Shown piece after piece: positions 35,801-46,740 of a stretch of DNA of 64,000 bases. The first letter of the stretch is position 1. Each line of letters opens with the position of its first letter. The position numbers were made by a program, and so were the translations under genes. Source of the DNA: Carex sylvatica (Eukaryota; Streptophyta; Magnoliopsida; Poales; Cyperaceae); the NCBI GenBank assembly GCA_964058845.1, contig CAXKVR010000120.1:1-64000 (forward strand), given 5' to 3'. A model generated the notes under the pieces. The model had not been told where the DNA came from. It was given only the letters and a program-made list of their open reading frames with translations, and did no database searches.

Positions 35801-38525
35801 CCATATCATAGTTTAATTTACTTAATTTTTTTTTTTTTGTCTGGTTTAGTCTGTACTGGTACTTGTTATCTGATATTTTTAATTTTTAATTGGTAATAGG
35901 TGCTGATATATTGATTGGTATGTATTTGAACAAAGCATTTCCCCTCACCTGTATAGCATGTCAGTGTTATGGCACATGCAAGATATGCATCCATTATCTG
36001 GGAAGTTACGGGAAACAGATGCCTCAAGCGCCTGGTTATACGCACGTGTAATCAAGACACGGCCGCCATGTCCAGCACCTAGGGTTTCAAGGATGTTTTG
36101 CACATCCACCTTCACACCATCAATTCCACATGAAGCGAGGTACGCGTGCAGCTCATTGTAGAAGTTGTACACCTTCTTCGGGTGTACCAGGCCCAGCCCG
36201 AGTATCGATAGACTGTCCATGACTATGTCTGGTTGGTTTCCCATCACCCCTGGCGATTGTACCGGGTATGCGAGTGAACTGTCGTAGTGCTCCATGCCAA
36301 CAGCAGCTGGTTTCACACCTCCCCAGTAACCTGCCATCGCATGCCATACGTAAACATACCTGAAATGTGGCACCATTAGCATGTGCTTGTTACAAATTTT
36401 AACAAATGATGTCAAATTCTTAATTTCCAAGCAGCAATATACAAAAAATCTTATGTAAATCTAAGTGCATATACAATGTATAAGAGTAAGGTACTCACTT
36501 GACATTGTTTTGCTGCTTTACTTCATGAACAAGATGTTTAAGGCCTGGGGTTTGTTCATTCTCCCCCTTTTTGTTTTGGAATTTGGAGTTCTCTTTTATT
36601 CCAGTAAGCCTATTGGCAAACCTGAGAAAAAGGTTAAAAAAAAAAAAATGAGTAACATGCAATTACAGAATCAAACATTGAGGTACCTATCATAGAGCAA
36701 TCAGCAGTTTATCAATTTAATTTTGTAAAATATAACATACTGAGCTCCCTCTTGTACGCTGACATTGGAGTCGGAGGCATCTTTCGACTCGTTGCCTATC
36801 TGTTGCCATCCATCGTCTATAATCAGAAAGCGTGGTGGTGTACCTCCTTCCGACAAGCTGTTAAAAAGTAAAACTTTAAGTTTGTTGCCTTAATAATTTG
36901 AAAATTAAGAAAAAAAAGTAGAGCAATTTATGATCAACTTCACCTTGTAAGGCCTTCTTGGACACCCTCAGCAGTGACGTCGGTGTAGAATGCATCCCAG
37001 GTGCACCAACCAAACCAATCGAGAATCGAAGGCAGCTGTGTATCAAATTACTTGACAATTAAGTACATCATTTATGAAAATGTACAGAAGAAAACATCAA
37101 ATAATTGTAGCAATTGTGAATCATGTAGGATTGCATGTCAATTACCTTTTTCCTTTCCCTGTGATGGAATGTTTGCATCTGCTTCTCCACAGCTCTGTTT
37201 CAAAAGAAAACAAATTAGTTAGAGAAACTTTTGTAATTTATTAGATAGTTCGGTCCCACTAGATAGTATTTGTGTAATTTTAGTTTATTTTAGAGAGCAA
37301 AGTTTAATTGTTCCTGTTTAAACACACAGTGTTTTAGACAAGTAAAATCTTCCAAGGAAAGATTTTAAAACTAGTATAATCTTTTGTACCAAAGCCCAAT
37401 AAAAGTATAGCAATTGTGAATCAGTACTATCAGACGATACACAAAGTATATAATATAAACATGGTAATTTAAAAAATTAAAATTAAATAAAGTGATAACA
37501 TACTTGAGTGCCTGGTTAATAACTTCAAACGGGTTGGTACCGCAATGCATGTACATCATGTGCATTGCCTGGCTGGTCTGAACCGCCTTGTCACCTAAAC
37601 AACACAAACAACAAAATTTTCATATTTTCATCTGACAAAAACAAAAGAACCAAAAATATATTCCTCAATAAAAGAAACCAAAAATACAAAATTAACTTAA
37701 TTAATTACCACTCTCAAAGCAAATCTGTAGTTCATCGTGCTCGTTCCCTTGCAGAGCTGCTCGGAACTGCCCCTCGAGCAATGGCAAAAACACGACATAA
37801 ACAGAAGCTGGTGCATCGGTCTCTGTTCCATCATTTGGGCACTCGAGCAGCATGAATTGGGTCTCTAGAGGCACGTCACGGCCGTTGGTACCCATTCTCT
37901 GCGTCATCCACCACAGCTTGAACCGGAAGCAGCACACGAACCGCAGGTCCCTGCTCACATTTACATTAGTGACACATGAAGGCATGCATTACAACTTACT
38001 AGTTGACTTCAACAAAAAAATTGGTTTATTAGGGTTTTCGGGTGCGGAACAAAATTGCAGGATTTGATAACTTCATTTGTTTGGAGAAGGGTCCCCCGAT
38101 TTGCCGGCGCAATCATCATCGCTCGGAAACCTCTAATAAGTCAAAAACAAAGTATAATATGGATCAAAAATTGATGGTGAATTGGTGATAGTATGCCAAT
38201 TTGGGGTCTTAGTGTATACGACACACAAAAAATATTTAATTAATGAAAATATATTCAACTTATACGATATAAAATCCCCGAAAAAATTGGAAAAAAAAAA
38301 GAAAGAAAGATAAATGATATTCAAAATTAATTACCTGAGGGTACCAAAGGGGAAGACATGAATGCTTTTGGGCTCCTCTGCAGTTGCCCCGACAAAAGCA
38401 CCGTCGACGAGTCCAGATGTGGAGACATGAGTGAGCTCGATGTTTTTGGGCACCCCGGTGAGGATCGTCTTTCCATGCACCACCAGATTTCCACCGCTCA
38501 CTTGAATTTTCGATAAAATCGTCAT
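32838..38525 (-). CDS. Raffinose synthase / alkaline alpha-galactosidase (SIP2-like), 14 coding exons, 761 aa
   Basis: Exons in transcript order: 38525-38335, 37950-37709, 37594-37504, 37194-37146, 37035-36944, 36857-36741, 36621-36499, 36359-35949, 35740-35599, 35105-35038, 34392-34258, 34026-33809, 33618-33530, 33155-32838. Every intron is GT..AG, phases close, and the total is 2286 nt. The start [19 protein letters not shown] is the family's usual N-terminus and the end [10 protein letters not shown] its usual C-terminus. GH36 landmarks: DDGWQ (236-240), KVDVQN with the likely nucleophile Asp387, and RASDDFYP (447 on) with the likely acid/base Asp. Conserved [18 protein letters not shown] is present. 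The length (761) and absence of the ~80-residue insert of stachyose synthases favour the seed-imbibition/RFS2 branch, which hydrolyses or transfers galactose from raffinose oligosaccharides. The protein has no signal peptide and is probably cytosolic. No defect is seen. The exact substrate cannot be told from sequence. Confidence 0.95.
34393..35037 (-). other. Intron 10 of the galactosidase gene (longest, 645 bp)
   Basis: GT..AG intron between exons 35105-35038 and 34392-34258. AT-rich; the open frame 34985-34782 inside it is by chance. No mobile element was recognised in it. Confidence 0.85.
35110..35325. repeat. Imperfect short repeats in intron 9 of the galactosidase gene
   Basis: TAATTCATTAAATGACGAAC-like segments recur at about 35140, 35175, 35240 and 35275, interspersed with TTAGCACATAA. 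They form an irregular array within the 493-bp intron 35106-35598. Confidence 0.6.
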
Positions 38526-38537
38526 TTTTTACTTTCC

Positions 38538-38633
38538 CTGTGAATCGATTCTCAAATTAACAACATTTTCTGATATATGAATCAGAGAAGCCAAATGCAA
38601 AATAAAGATACAATTCTGAGAATTTCACCTTAC
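38538..38633 (-). other. Probable 5' UTR intron of the galactosidase gene
   Basis: On the minus strand a consensus donor AAAG|GTAAGGTG (38634/38633) and acceptor GATTCACAG|GGAAAG (38538/38537) bound 96 bp just upstream of the start codon. A short leader intron near the ATG is plausible, but there is no transcript evidence here. Confidence 0.5.
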
Positions 38634-38700
38634 CTTTAGATAATTATGTGCTGAGACGAAGAGAAGAGAGGAAAAGAAGAAGACTAAACAAGGAAAGCAC

Positions 38701-38758
38701 CAGACTCTTTTTTTTTTTTTTTTGAGATAAGATAGTATTCAACAGAGATGTGCCTTTT
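38701..38758 (-). mobile_element. Short retroposed insertion with poly-A, in the gene's leader/promoter region
   Basis: CAAGGAAAGCAC occurs at 38689-38700 and again at 38759-38770, a perfect 12-bp direct repeat. Between them is a 58-bp insert that on the minus strand reads AAAAGGCACATCTCTGTTGA, then CTTATCTC, then an A run of about 16. Direct repeats of this length plus a terminal A-run are the signature of a 5'-truncated LINE/SINE-type insertion. It lies between the candidate TATA boxes and the start codon, so the transcript leader may include it. Confidence 0.7.
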
Positions 38759-38777
38759 CAAGGAAAGCACGTTACTC

Positions 38778-38787
38778 TGTTTTTATA
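38778..38787 (-). promoter_or_regulatory. Alternative TATA-like site
   Basis: Minus-strand TTATAAAAAC (plus GTTTTTATAA) about 255 bp upstream of the start codon; it could serve as an alternative to the TATA box at 38860-38867. Confidence 0.35.
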
Positions 38788-38859
38788 AGAGAGAGAACTG
38801 GTTGCAGAGGAATTTAGCTACTCTGTTCTGATGGGGAAGAAGAGCAACGAGCAGAGCAG

Positions 38860-38867
38860 TTTATATA
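38860..38867 (-). promoter_or_regulatory. TATA box of the galactosidase gene
   Basis: Minus-strand TATATAAA about 335 bp upstream of the ATG. It would place the transcription start near 38835 and leave a leader containing the retroposed insertion and the 5' UTR intron. Confidence 0.55.
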
Positions 38868-38902
38868 CTGCACTTAATGCCTCCGCTAATTGATTTTGAC
38901 TG

Positions 38903-38912
38903 ACACGTGGCG
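38903..38912 (-). promoter_or_regulatory. ABRE / G-box (GCCACGTGTC)
   Basis: GACACGTGGC on the plus strand, reverse complement GCCACGTGTC, contains the ACGTG core bound by bZIP factors in ABA- and light-regulated plant promoters. It lies about 36 bp upstream of the TATA box. Drought, seed or dark regulation would suit a raffinose-metabolism gene, but this is inferred from one motif. Confidence 0.5.
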
Positions 38913-39185
38913 GTAAAATTAGAGAATTTTGATGCATCTACCGGTTTCTGGAGAAGAATAAGTTTACTACTTGCAGAAATCAATTGACGGTTGAGAGATG
39001 GAGAGTATAAATTTCATGATAAACTCTACAAAATTCGCATTTTTTTAGTCCAGATATTGTCTTATAAGTTGCTTGTATTGATTAATTGAGAATTAAAGTA
39101 TGATTAATGTTACTCGAAATATTCCACCTGTAAGGATTAGAATAAACAGAAAGCTGTCTGATTAGGGGATGACGTGGATGGCTAA

Positions 39186-39658
39186 GGTTATTCGTAACAA
39201 GCAAAGTAAATACTTTATTGAGCAAAGTTAGAGTGTGATGTGCTCATCAAACACTAAAAGTATATCGGATTGATTTTAAATGGCAAATGCATACCGTTGA
39301 AATCCATGTACTTCATGAGTGATGCGTGTACATACAAAATTTTGAAAATTTCGAGTTTATTTGTCACAAGGTCAAGCGGTCAAAGAAATGATAAAAATTG
39401 AATAGATAAAACTAATTTATAAATTTACTTATAAAATGTGTATTTTCTTGACCGCTTGATTTTGTAGCAAATAAATTCAAAAATTTTAAAATTTTGTATG
39501 TAAATGCATCACTCATGAAGTACATGGATTTCAACGGTTTGAATTCCACATTTGAAATCAATACGATATATTTTTAGAGTTGTACTCACTAAATTTTTTT
39601 GGTAAGCATATCACACCCTAGTTTTGCTCTACTTTATTAGCAAACATGATAAGAACAG
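39186..39658. mobile_element. 473-bp foldback element
   Basis: The two arms (about 39186-39395 and 39436-39658) are inverted copies. Both contain GAAATCCATGTACTTCATGAGTGATGC or its complement, TTGACCGCTTG/CAAGCGGTCAA and GAGCAAA..GTGTGATRTGCT. TAA flanks both sides (39183-39185 and 39659-39661), which would fit PIF/Harbinger insertion, but the very ends are diverged (GGTTATTCGTAAC against CTGTTCTTATC). No coding. Confidence 0.7.
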
Positions 39659-39718
39659 TAAAATAAATGGGATATATTCTAGGTCAAATTTACTTTTGCA
39701 AAAGAAGTAAGGATAACA

Positions 39719-40171
39719 CCGACATTTTTTATTTTATCCATTTCTAAAATATTTTATTAAAAATAACTATATTTTAGGATTTATTTTTAAAATAATCAAA
39801 CTGTGAAAAATATCCGCGGTTTGATTTTGTTTTTTTTATTAACTAACCTAAACTGTGAAACATATCCACGGTTTTGATTTTTTTTTTTTTTGATAAACTC
39901 ATTTTTACATTTTATATTTTTTAAAATTTGTTTACTATTTTTTAGATTTATTGAAAATTACTGTTTTCAGCAAATCTGGACCATAAAAAAAGCGATTTTC
40001 AATAAATCTAAAAAAATAGTAAAATTTTTCCAAAAAATGTAAAATTTGATCTCCAAGCACATATATTATATATACATATATAGGAGTTGGCTACGCGTAG
40101 CATATTAGCATTTTCCTACATATATATACATATATTGTATTATATATACATATATACATATATACATATAC

Positions 40172-40203
<32 letters not shown>

Positions 40204-40891
40204 AGGTTGGCTACTATGCTTATATAAGCATATCCACACATATGCTTAAAACTCATTTTTGTGTTTTCAATATCCAAATGGTCGATCTGAACCGTTAGAT
40301 GTGATCTCTATATTGAAATGTGCTTGGAGACCAAATTTTATATTTTTCTGATTTTTTTTACTATTTATTAAGCCAATTTGAAAATCGTTGATCCAACGGT
40401 GGCTTAACAAAACAGTAAAATCAGAAGCCACCGTTGGATCAACGATTTTCAAATTGGCTTAATAAATAGTAAAAAAATTCAGAAAAATGAAAATTTTGGT
40501 CTCCAAGCACATTTCAATATAGAGATCACATCTAACGGTTCAGATCGACCATTTGGACATTAGAAACACAAAAATAAGTTATAAGCATATGTGGAGATAT
40601 GTTTATATAAGCATAGTAGCCAACCTCTATATATATATATATATATACATATATTATACATATATTATACATATATTATATATACATATACGTATACATA
40701 TATTATACATATATTAAATATACATATACATATACATATATTATAAAAAAAAATGAGTTTATAAAAAAAAAAAAAAAAAATCAAACCGTGGATCTTTTTC
40801 ACGGTTTGGATATATTTTTTTTTTTTAAATCCTAAAACATGGTTATTTTTAATAAAATATTTTAGAAAACGAGTAAAAATAAAAATGTCGG
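39719..40891. mobile_element. MULE-type foldback element, 1173 bp
   Basis: Ends CCGACATTTTTTATTTTA and TAAAAATGTCGG. Flanking 9-mers AGGATAACA (39710-39718) and AGAATAACA (40892-40900) match at 8 of 9, fitting a Mutator-like 9-bp target duplication. Arms share TTTTATTAAAAATAACTATA-like sequence, AAACCGTGG boxes and (TA)n tracts. Same terminal family as 51589-52936. A second foldback (40203-40627) sits in its AT-rich centre. Confidence 0.8.
40203..40627. mobile_element. Nested 425-bp near-perfect palindromic element
   Basis: Begins GAGGTTGGCTACTATGCTTA and ends with its inverse (CATAGTAGCCAACCTC). The arms also share CTCCAAGCACATTTCAATAT, ATGGTCGATCTGAACCGTTA and TTGATCCAACGGTGGCT in inverted form; the centre is CAAAACAGTAAAATCA. 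It sits in a (TA)n tract, and TATATATAT on both sides fits but does not prove a 9-bp target duplication. A partial relative (GGAGTTGGCTACGCGTAGCA, with CTCCAAGCACATAT) lies at 40051-40110. Confidence 0.75.
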
Positions 40892-40928
40892 AGAATAACA
40901 TGTGATTTTTTTCAGATAAATTTTACTT

Positions 40929-41285
40929 TTGTGAAAGAGCAAGGATAAAAATCTATCCGTGCTATGGATCCATATATTTATTTTTAAAATTCAAACGGTT
41001 GTTCTGAACTATTAAATATGATTTTCATGTGAAAAATTTATTTAGAGATCAAATTATTTTTTTTTAGATTATCTAAAATGTTTAGATCAAGTATTTTTTT
41101 ACCAATCTAAAAAAATTGTATAGAAGTTTTAAAAAGATGTAAAATTTAGTCTTTTAGTATAGTTTTATATGAAGATCGTGGTTAATGGTTTGAATATGCT
41201 ATTTGAGCTTTGAAAATATAAATATAAATTCATAATATAAGTCTATTTGTAATATACATATAACCATAGCTTCACTCTTCGCAAA
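40929..41285. repeat. Degenerate foldback (old miniature element)
   Basis: TTTGTGAAAGAGCAAGG ... CCGTGCTATGG at the left and CCATAGCTTCACTCTTCGCAAA at the right are inverted relatives, with AT-rich arms containing GATTTTCATGTG/ATATGAAGATC. A related end, TTTGCAAAAGAAGTAAGGATAA, lies at 39693-39716 just outside the MULE-type element, so the two elements may be nested or tandem. Confidence 0.5.
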
Positions 41286-41989
41286 AAAAAAAAAAAAAAA
41301 AAAAAAGAATTGCGCCAATCAGAATAAAATATTTTCTCACCTATAATTAATTAACTTGTTGGTCAATAAAAACGTGTTGCGTCTCACTAGATGCCAAAAA
41401 AAAAAAAATACATACGATTTTCATTAATCATAGCGCATGATTAACATATATTTGACTACATGATGGACATGTGGTACGCTTCCAGGCTTTTTAGGTGAAT
41501 TATATTTCAAGAAAACATGATAACAAGTCAAACGCTTCCATCACGGTTCACCTGATCTTGATGACAATTAAATGCTGATTTTGCTTTGCAATACACGTTT
41601 TTGGTTCCTTGGTTGATATTTCCAGAATTCCGGTTCAAACTAATAAAATGGCTTTTTACACTGCAATAATTTCTAAATTAATAAAATTAGAATAAAAAAA
41701 ATTGAAACAAAATTTAAAGTTTCTTTCAAAAGCACTTCAGTCGTGCAACTAATTTTGATTGTTTTTAGCATTCAGAAATTGAAAAAAAATGTTATACATC
41801 TCAGAAATTAATTTTTTAGATAGATGAACGAATATAAATTAATATTTTTGTCAACATAATATTTTAAAAATAAATTCATTAAAAAAAAATTTATAATAAA
41901 ATTATCATACATTCTGAAAATCAAAAATAAAAAAGTTCGTAAAATTGAAGTGAATTATCAATGTAAATGCTTAAAAATCCATAAGGCCA
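41286..41989. other. AT-rich intergenic, no feature seen
   Basis: Includes A-runs (41284-41305, 41396-41408). No coding, inverted repeat or element boundary was recognised. Confidence 0.55.
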
Positions 41990-41992
41990 TAA

Positions 41993-42223
41993 GGTCATGT
42001 TTGATTGTGGAGTAACTTTAATCCGGCATAACTTACTTACTTCAAGCTAAGGTAAAGTAAGTTAATCATGTTTAGAAGTTAAACTATTTCTCTAAGTAGA
42101 ATAAGTTACTTCAATTTAACTCACCTCTTACTTCACCTTACTCCTTCTATTTTACTTTTTAGTTTGACTCCTTAAACGTATAAAAAGTTTACTCCACCTC
42201 TTAATTCACAATCAAACATAACC
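41993..42223. mobile_element. PIF/Harbinger (Tourist-like) miniature element, 231 bp
   Basis: Ends GGTCATGTTTGATTGTGGAG and, read inward from the right, GGTTATGTTTGATTGTGAAT. Flanked by TAA at 41990-41992 and 42224-42226, the 3-bp duplication of PIF/Harbinger. The interior has AAGTAAGTTAA and TTACTTCACCTTACT motifs in both orientations. No coding. Confidence 0.88.
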
Positions 42224-42249
42224 TAAGTGATTCATAGGTACATGAAACA

Positions 42250-42388
42250 GGGTCCGGATCTCCTAAGGTAATCCAGATTTTGAGTTTTGATATGGATCGA
42301 AGTAATACACAGCCCTTTTATATTTGTCAGAACAGATCGGACGATTTGGATCCAAACTCAAAATTTGAGTTACTTGAAATCCGAATTC
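42250..42388. mobile_element. MULE-like miniature element, 139 bp
   Basis: Flanked by a perfect direct repeat ACATGAAACA (42240-42249 and 42389-42398). Ends GGGTCCGGATCTCCTAAGGT and, inward from the right, GAATTCGGATTTCAAGTAAC; arms meet at ATTTTGAGTTTTG/CCAAACTCAAAAT. A 9-10 bp duplication points to Mutator-like transposition. Possible relative at 56687-56861. Confidence 0.8.
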
Positions 42389-42398
42389 ACATGAAACA

Positions 42399-44175
42399 TG
42401 GGTTTCCTTTCAAATCACCGACTTTGTACATACGACAGCTGTTAGAGACAAGATATGAGTTGCTTGGCAGTTTGCGGTGCGCAAGGCTTTTTGTAGTGGC
42501 ACCAACGACAGAGCCACAGAGGATCCAAAAGCAAGAAACCAACATGCTTTTTGTGATTTCACGCATGATTCCATAATGTAACGGCCGAGAATTTTCTGGA
42601 CCAAATTAATCACCGACCTACTTTTGTTTGAGAGTCCATCCCCCATGTGCACTCGCACCAATTGTTATGTCTGTTCTCAATTATTTTAGAATTCACTCCT
42701 TATCTGTCAAAATTATATTTGGTAATAGTCTACGGTGGTAACCAGCTAGGTCTAACTCATAAGGAATCAAGTCCGCTGAATTTCTGTTTTTTTAGTCTTA
42801 CTGTTCATTTTTTTCAGTACACACATATTTAAATAGCTAATTTTTTGTGCACGCATCTTAAAAAAATCGACAGTTAAATTTAGAAAAGCAAAAATTTCAT
42901 AGTACTGTAGCAGGAATTCGGATCGCAGCAAATTTGTTTCCAACTCATAATGGGTTTGTTACAGTGACCTGAGATTTAGAAACCGAGTTAAACTAAAGTC
43001 TCACCTCATAATTATTACGAGCCAGAAATAAGATGAACTGAGCTGACTCATTAGTTCGTTGAGATTTATTGAATATGACCAAAAAAAAAAAATCAAATCA
43101 AACATTTACATAATACCATTAGATATACAAAAATAGCATAAATTCATTTTACATAACATAATAAATAATTTAACATGAACTTTACACATTTAAACATATA
43201 AATTTATACAAATTCTCACAATTGAATTCATAATTGAACCAAGCTAAACAGCATAAAATTCAATCAAATTCATACCTAGATCGAGCTGACTTGACAGCTT
43301 GCGAGCGAACTAGATCTAGCTCACACTCGTTATATTTATGATCATATACCTATCAACTTCCTAAATGGTAATACCTTGTTACTTGAGCAACAGTGCTACG
43401 CTTTGTCCAATAACCAAGTGAAATAAATATGTTGTTATGAACTTGTTATTTCAATTCCAATCATTCAATATTTTATATGCATGAATTACAACGAAGAATT
43501 TTTTTATATACAAATTTCAACGAAAATCAATAGTTAGAATTACAATAAAAGATTCATATTATTCTTTTGGAATAATTACAGATTTATATCCATGTTCAAG
43601 TGTAAGATCCAACGCTTTCTATAACACTTGAAAGTTGAAACCAATATTTTAAATTTTGTACAAAGTCTTTTTCAAAATGGGTCTAAAGCTTTTGATTCGT
43701 GTTAAAATTCACACATATCAAGAGCGAAGGCATGCAGAATGAATGAAGGGTCAATAGACTCATTTATATTTTTTTTGTATTTATGTATGATTTTTTATAT
43801 AATTTAGACTAAATTGTTATGAGTACTGTAAAATTGATCTTTTATTTTTAGTATATTTTTTTTCTTATGATTGATCTATTTACATCTGATTCTTATAGTT
43901 TGAAAATCTAGCTCCGTACAATTTAGATTTACAGGAGCCGTATAAATTAATTAAATTTTTAAATCGTTTGTACAAATTTCAAAACATATCAAACAGTTCA
44001 AGTCCAACTTTAGATAAATTTTGTTCTAAGTTTTATTGGACAAAACCCAATTAAACTTATGATTGACCTACAATTAACCAAGACTCCTCATGGGCTGGTT
44101 TAACCTTAACGGGTTTAAATCCGAATTGCAATTGTGCAAAATGCTCCACAATTGGTTCATGATTCTTTACTTCAC
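42399..44175. other. Intergenic, no feature seen
   Basis: Mixed to AT-rich; frames at 42410-42661 and 42280-42576 are short and unsupported. No tRNA, repeat array or element end was recognised. Confidence 0.5.
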
Positions 44176-44361
44176 TGTCATGACACCGAGTTTTATTTTA
44201 TTAATATCTAACATTAAATACAAAATAAAATTGTCCAGATTTTCTGATTATTTTTAAAAATGTCCATACCAACCATATTTTTTAGCCGATTGGGTTGAAA
44301 ATTCAGACCGGTCATTTTTTGGCCAATCAGAATTTTTTTATATAAATATTTGTTAGATTAC

Positions 44362-44883
44362 TTCTTTTGATATATAATTAGCATAATTATACTAAAATAC
44401 ACTAAATTATTTGAAAATATGTTAAATTACATTAAAATACGCTAATTACACTAATTGCACTTAAATACGCTAAATTATATCGATTTTATGCAATCTTTCA
44501 TAGATCATAAAAAATAGGAATAATATTCCAAAAATAGTAAAAATTGGGATTCTACAAGTTCATTATATAATCAATTTACTGAGCTACTTAGATCGAAAAA
44601 TAGAAATAAAAATCTTAATAATACACTTTAACTCAAGTTTTGAGACTCTTCTCTGTGTTTTTGGCAATTCTGAATTGCAAAAAATAGCAAAGCACAATGC
44701 ATGCATCTTCTCGCAAGCTTTCCAAAAAATGGTCATTTGCTGAAAGGACACTTGAGCGCTGTTTTATGACTGTTTAAAGTTTCATCATCGTTTTTTGCCT
44801 TTCAGTGAAGATATCATTTCTTAGCGTATTTAACATAATTTCAAGTAATTTAGCGTATTTTAGTATAATTATGCTAATTATAC
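44362..44883. repeat. Foldback adjoining the left arm of the MULE-like element
   Basis: TATAATTAGCATAATTATAC, TAAAATACACTAAATT and TTGAAAATATGTTAAAT near 44373-44430 recur inverted at 44822-44883 (ATTTAACATAATTTCAAG, AATTTAGCGTATTTTAG, TATAATTATGCTAATTATA). The loop between is about 390 bp. It may be a subterminal part of the MULE-like element or a separate small element. Confidence 0.6.
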
Positions 44884-44884
44884 A

Positions 44885-46620
44885 TGTCACACCCCGAGAC
44901 AACCCACCACGTGTTTATACGTAAGGCGTAAACACATCACATACATTATTAATAACATCCACAAATACCACATTAATTTCACAAATAATAGTCTTACAAT
45001 AATAAATAAAGTGGTTCAACAATAGTCACGACCAACATGGTTAGGAGTACGGCAACCACCATGCTTGTTCAAGTGTACTGTTTTATTGGAAAATAAACAC
45101 GCGAAACAAAATAAACATATGTGGCATTTAAGTTAAACATGGATCATTCCGCTTGCCTTTACTCACATCCTTGTTATGGCGCCTCTTCTTCCTTACCTGG
45201 AACCCACATAAAAGTGGAACGGGTGAGAGATCGAACATTCTCTCAGTGCGGGATTTAGTTTCAGCCCGAATATTTGTAAAATCTTTCTTTTCAATATACT
45301 GAACAACTTTATTTAATCAATAACTAAAATGCAATCTATATTATCCTATCTTGCAATGACTATCATTTATGTAAGTACTTGTTACTTTAAAATCTTATTA
45401 ACCACTGATCATTACTTTGCTTGTGATGTTAATATATCAAATCCGACTGCGACTAGCAATCCCCGCGTATCGGCCTTTCAAATATCAAACCCGACTGCAA
45501 CTAGCATTCCCCGTGTATCAGCCTTTCCAACATCAAACTCGACTGCGACTAGCATTCCCCGCATATCGGTCCCGATCGCGACTAGCAACCCCCGCGTATC
45601 GGCCTTTCCATTCATTCATTTCACGGTGATCGTTCGTTTGCTTATGCTAATGTTATACTCAATCGATATATTTCATTTAAGTAATATATTCCAAACGAAA
45701 TAATCATATTCTTTATTTTTTAAACAAAGCCAAAGAGGTTGTTCGAATCAACATGCACAATTTCATAAGTAAAAATAAAATGCACATAAAGGAATAAGTA
45801 AATAATTTTACAAAAAGTCCAGAAAACCCGCACATGATATTGGAGTAATTTTCTTGATCGTTTCTTGCGTCGTTTAAGTCTTTAAAAGACGAATCTGGTA
45901 CAATAATATACCTCTAATTAATAATGTATAATATTCACTCATTCTCATTTCCAAAACTCCTGGATTATATTATTAATATTATATTTACATGTTAGTAATC
46001 GTAACTCATAAACTTTAATTAGTTTATTTTAACAATTCATTTTTTTGCAAACAAATCGGAAATCTTAATATGGTGATCATAAATTTAACCTAACATAAAT
46101 CAGTAAGAAATTAACGAAAAATTCTTTCAGTTATTTTTATTCTATTACTATTTTTTTTTAAGAAGGGATCTTTAAATTTTATATTTGCTCAAATTTATCT
46201 TTAAATACGGATTTTCTATATTTTATATTTACTGACATTTATTGTTACATCTGTGAAAATATTGTGTGTAACTATGAAATCAAATATTTATATCTAACTC
46301 AAGTACTTATAGGATATCATATTTTATATATACTTTCTAAAATTAAACTAAAATCTACGAAAAACAGGACTATTATGTTTACAACGTCAATACTAAATTT
46401 AATAAAAATCAGAAGACAATTTATTTTAGACATTAATATAATTAGAGTAAGAATTGCTAACAAAATATATTTCCAGATTTTAATATAATCAAATAATTTC
46501 TTATAACTAAATTCATATATACAATCCAATAATAAATTTTATTGTAAACCAAATAATCTAATTACCGTTTCCCAATCAATCATATTGTGTCAATTTAATA
46601 TCAAATGATCTGATTTCAAT
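44885..46620 (-). mobile_element. LTR fragment, minus orientation, related to the inner LTR at 16446-21276
   Basis: Starts at the LTR end TGTCACACCCCGAGAC (44885). The segment 45197-45240 (TACCTGGAACCCACATAAAA ... GGGTGAGAG) is the reverse complement counterpart of CTCACCC ... GTGGGTT..AGGTA at 20872-20903, at a similar distance from the LTR end. No second LTR end or 5-bp duplication was found, so the inner limit (about 46620) is uncertain. It lies within the MULE-like element. Confidence 0.6.
45439..45612. repeat. 48-bp tandem repeat, about 4 copies
   Basis: Unit CCGACTGCGACTAGCAATCC + CCGCGTATCGGCCTTTC + linker, starting at 45443, 45491, 45539 and (15 bp short) 45572. Because 48 is a multiple of 3 it leaves open frames (45329-45703 and 45417-45629), which are not genes. 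It is an internal array of the minus-strand LTR fragment. Confidence 0.85.
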
Positions 46621-46732
46621 TCCTTAGGTGTAGATGTCTGAACGAAAGAAGAGAGAAATCATTCATCCTTGATGACTTGAGATTATGAAGTTTAGAAATA
46701 CTAGTATTTAATAATTTAATTTGAGATGGATA

Positions 46733-46740
46733 GTAGGAGG
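46733..46740. repeat. 8-bp target duplication GTAGGAGG, left
   Basis: GTAGGAGG here and at 47491-47498 flank the GC-rich element 46741-47490 exactly. Confidence 0.92.

Noticed and set aside
33606..38067. Plus- and minus-strand frames overlapping the galactosidase exons, for example 33725-33988 and 36153-36347
   Set aside because: They are alternative frames over the real minus-strand exons, or run into introns.
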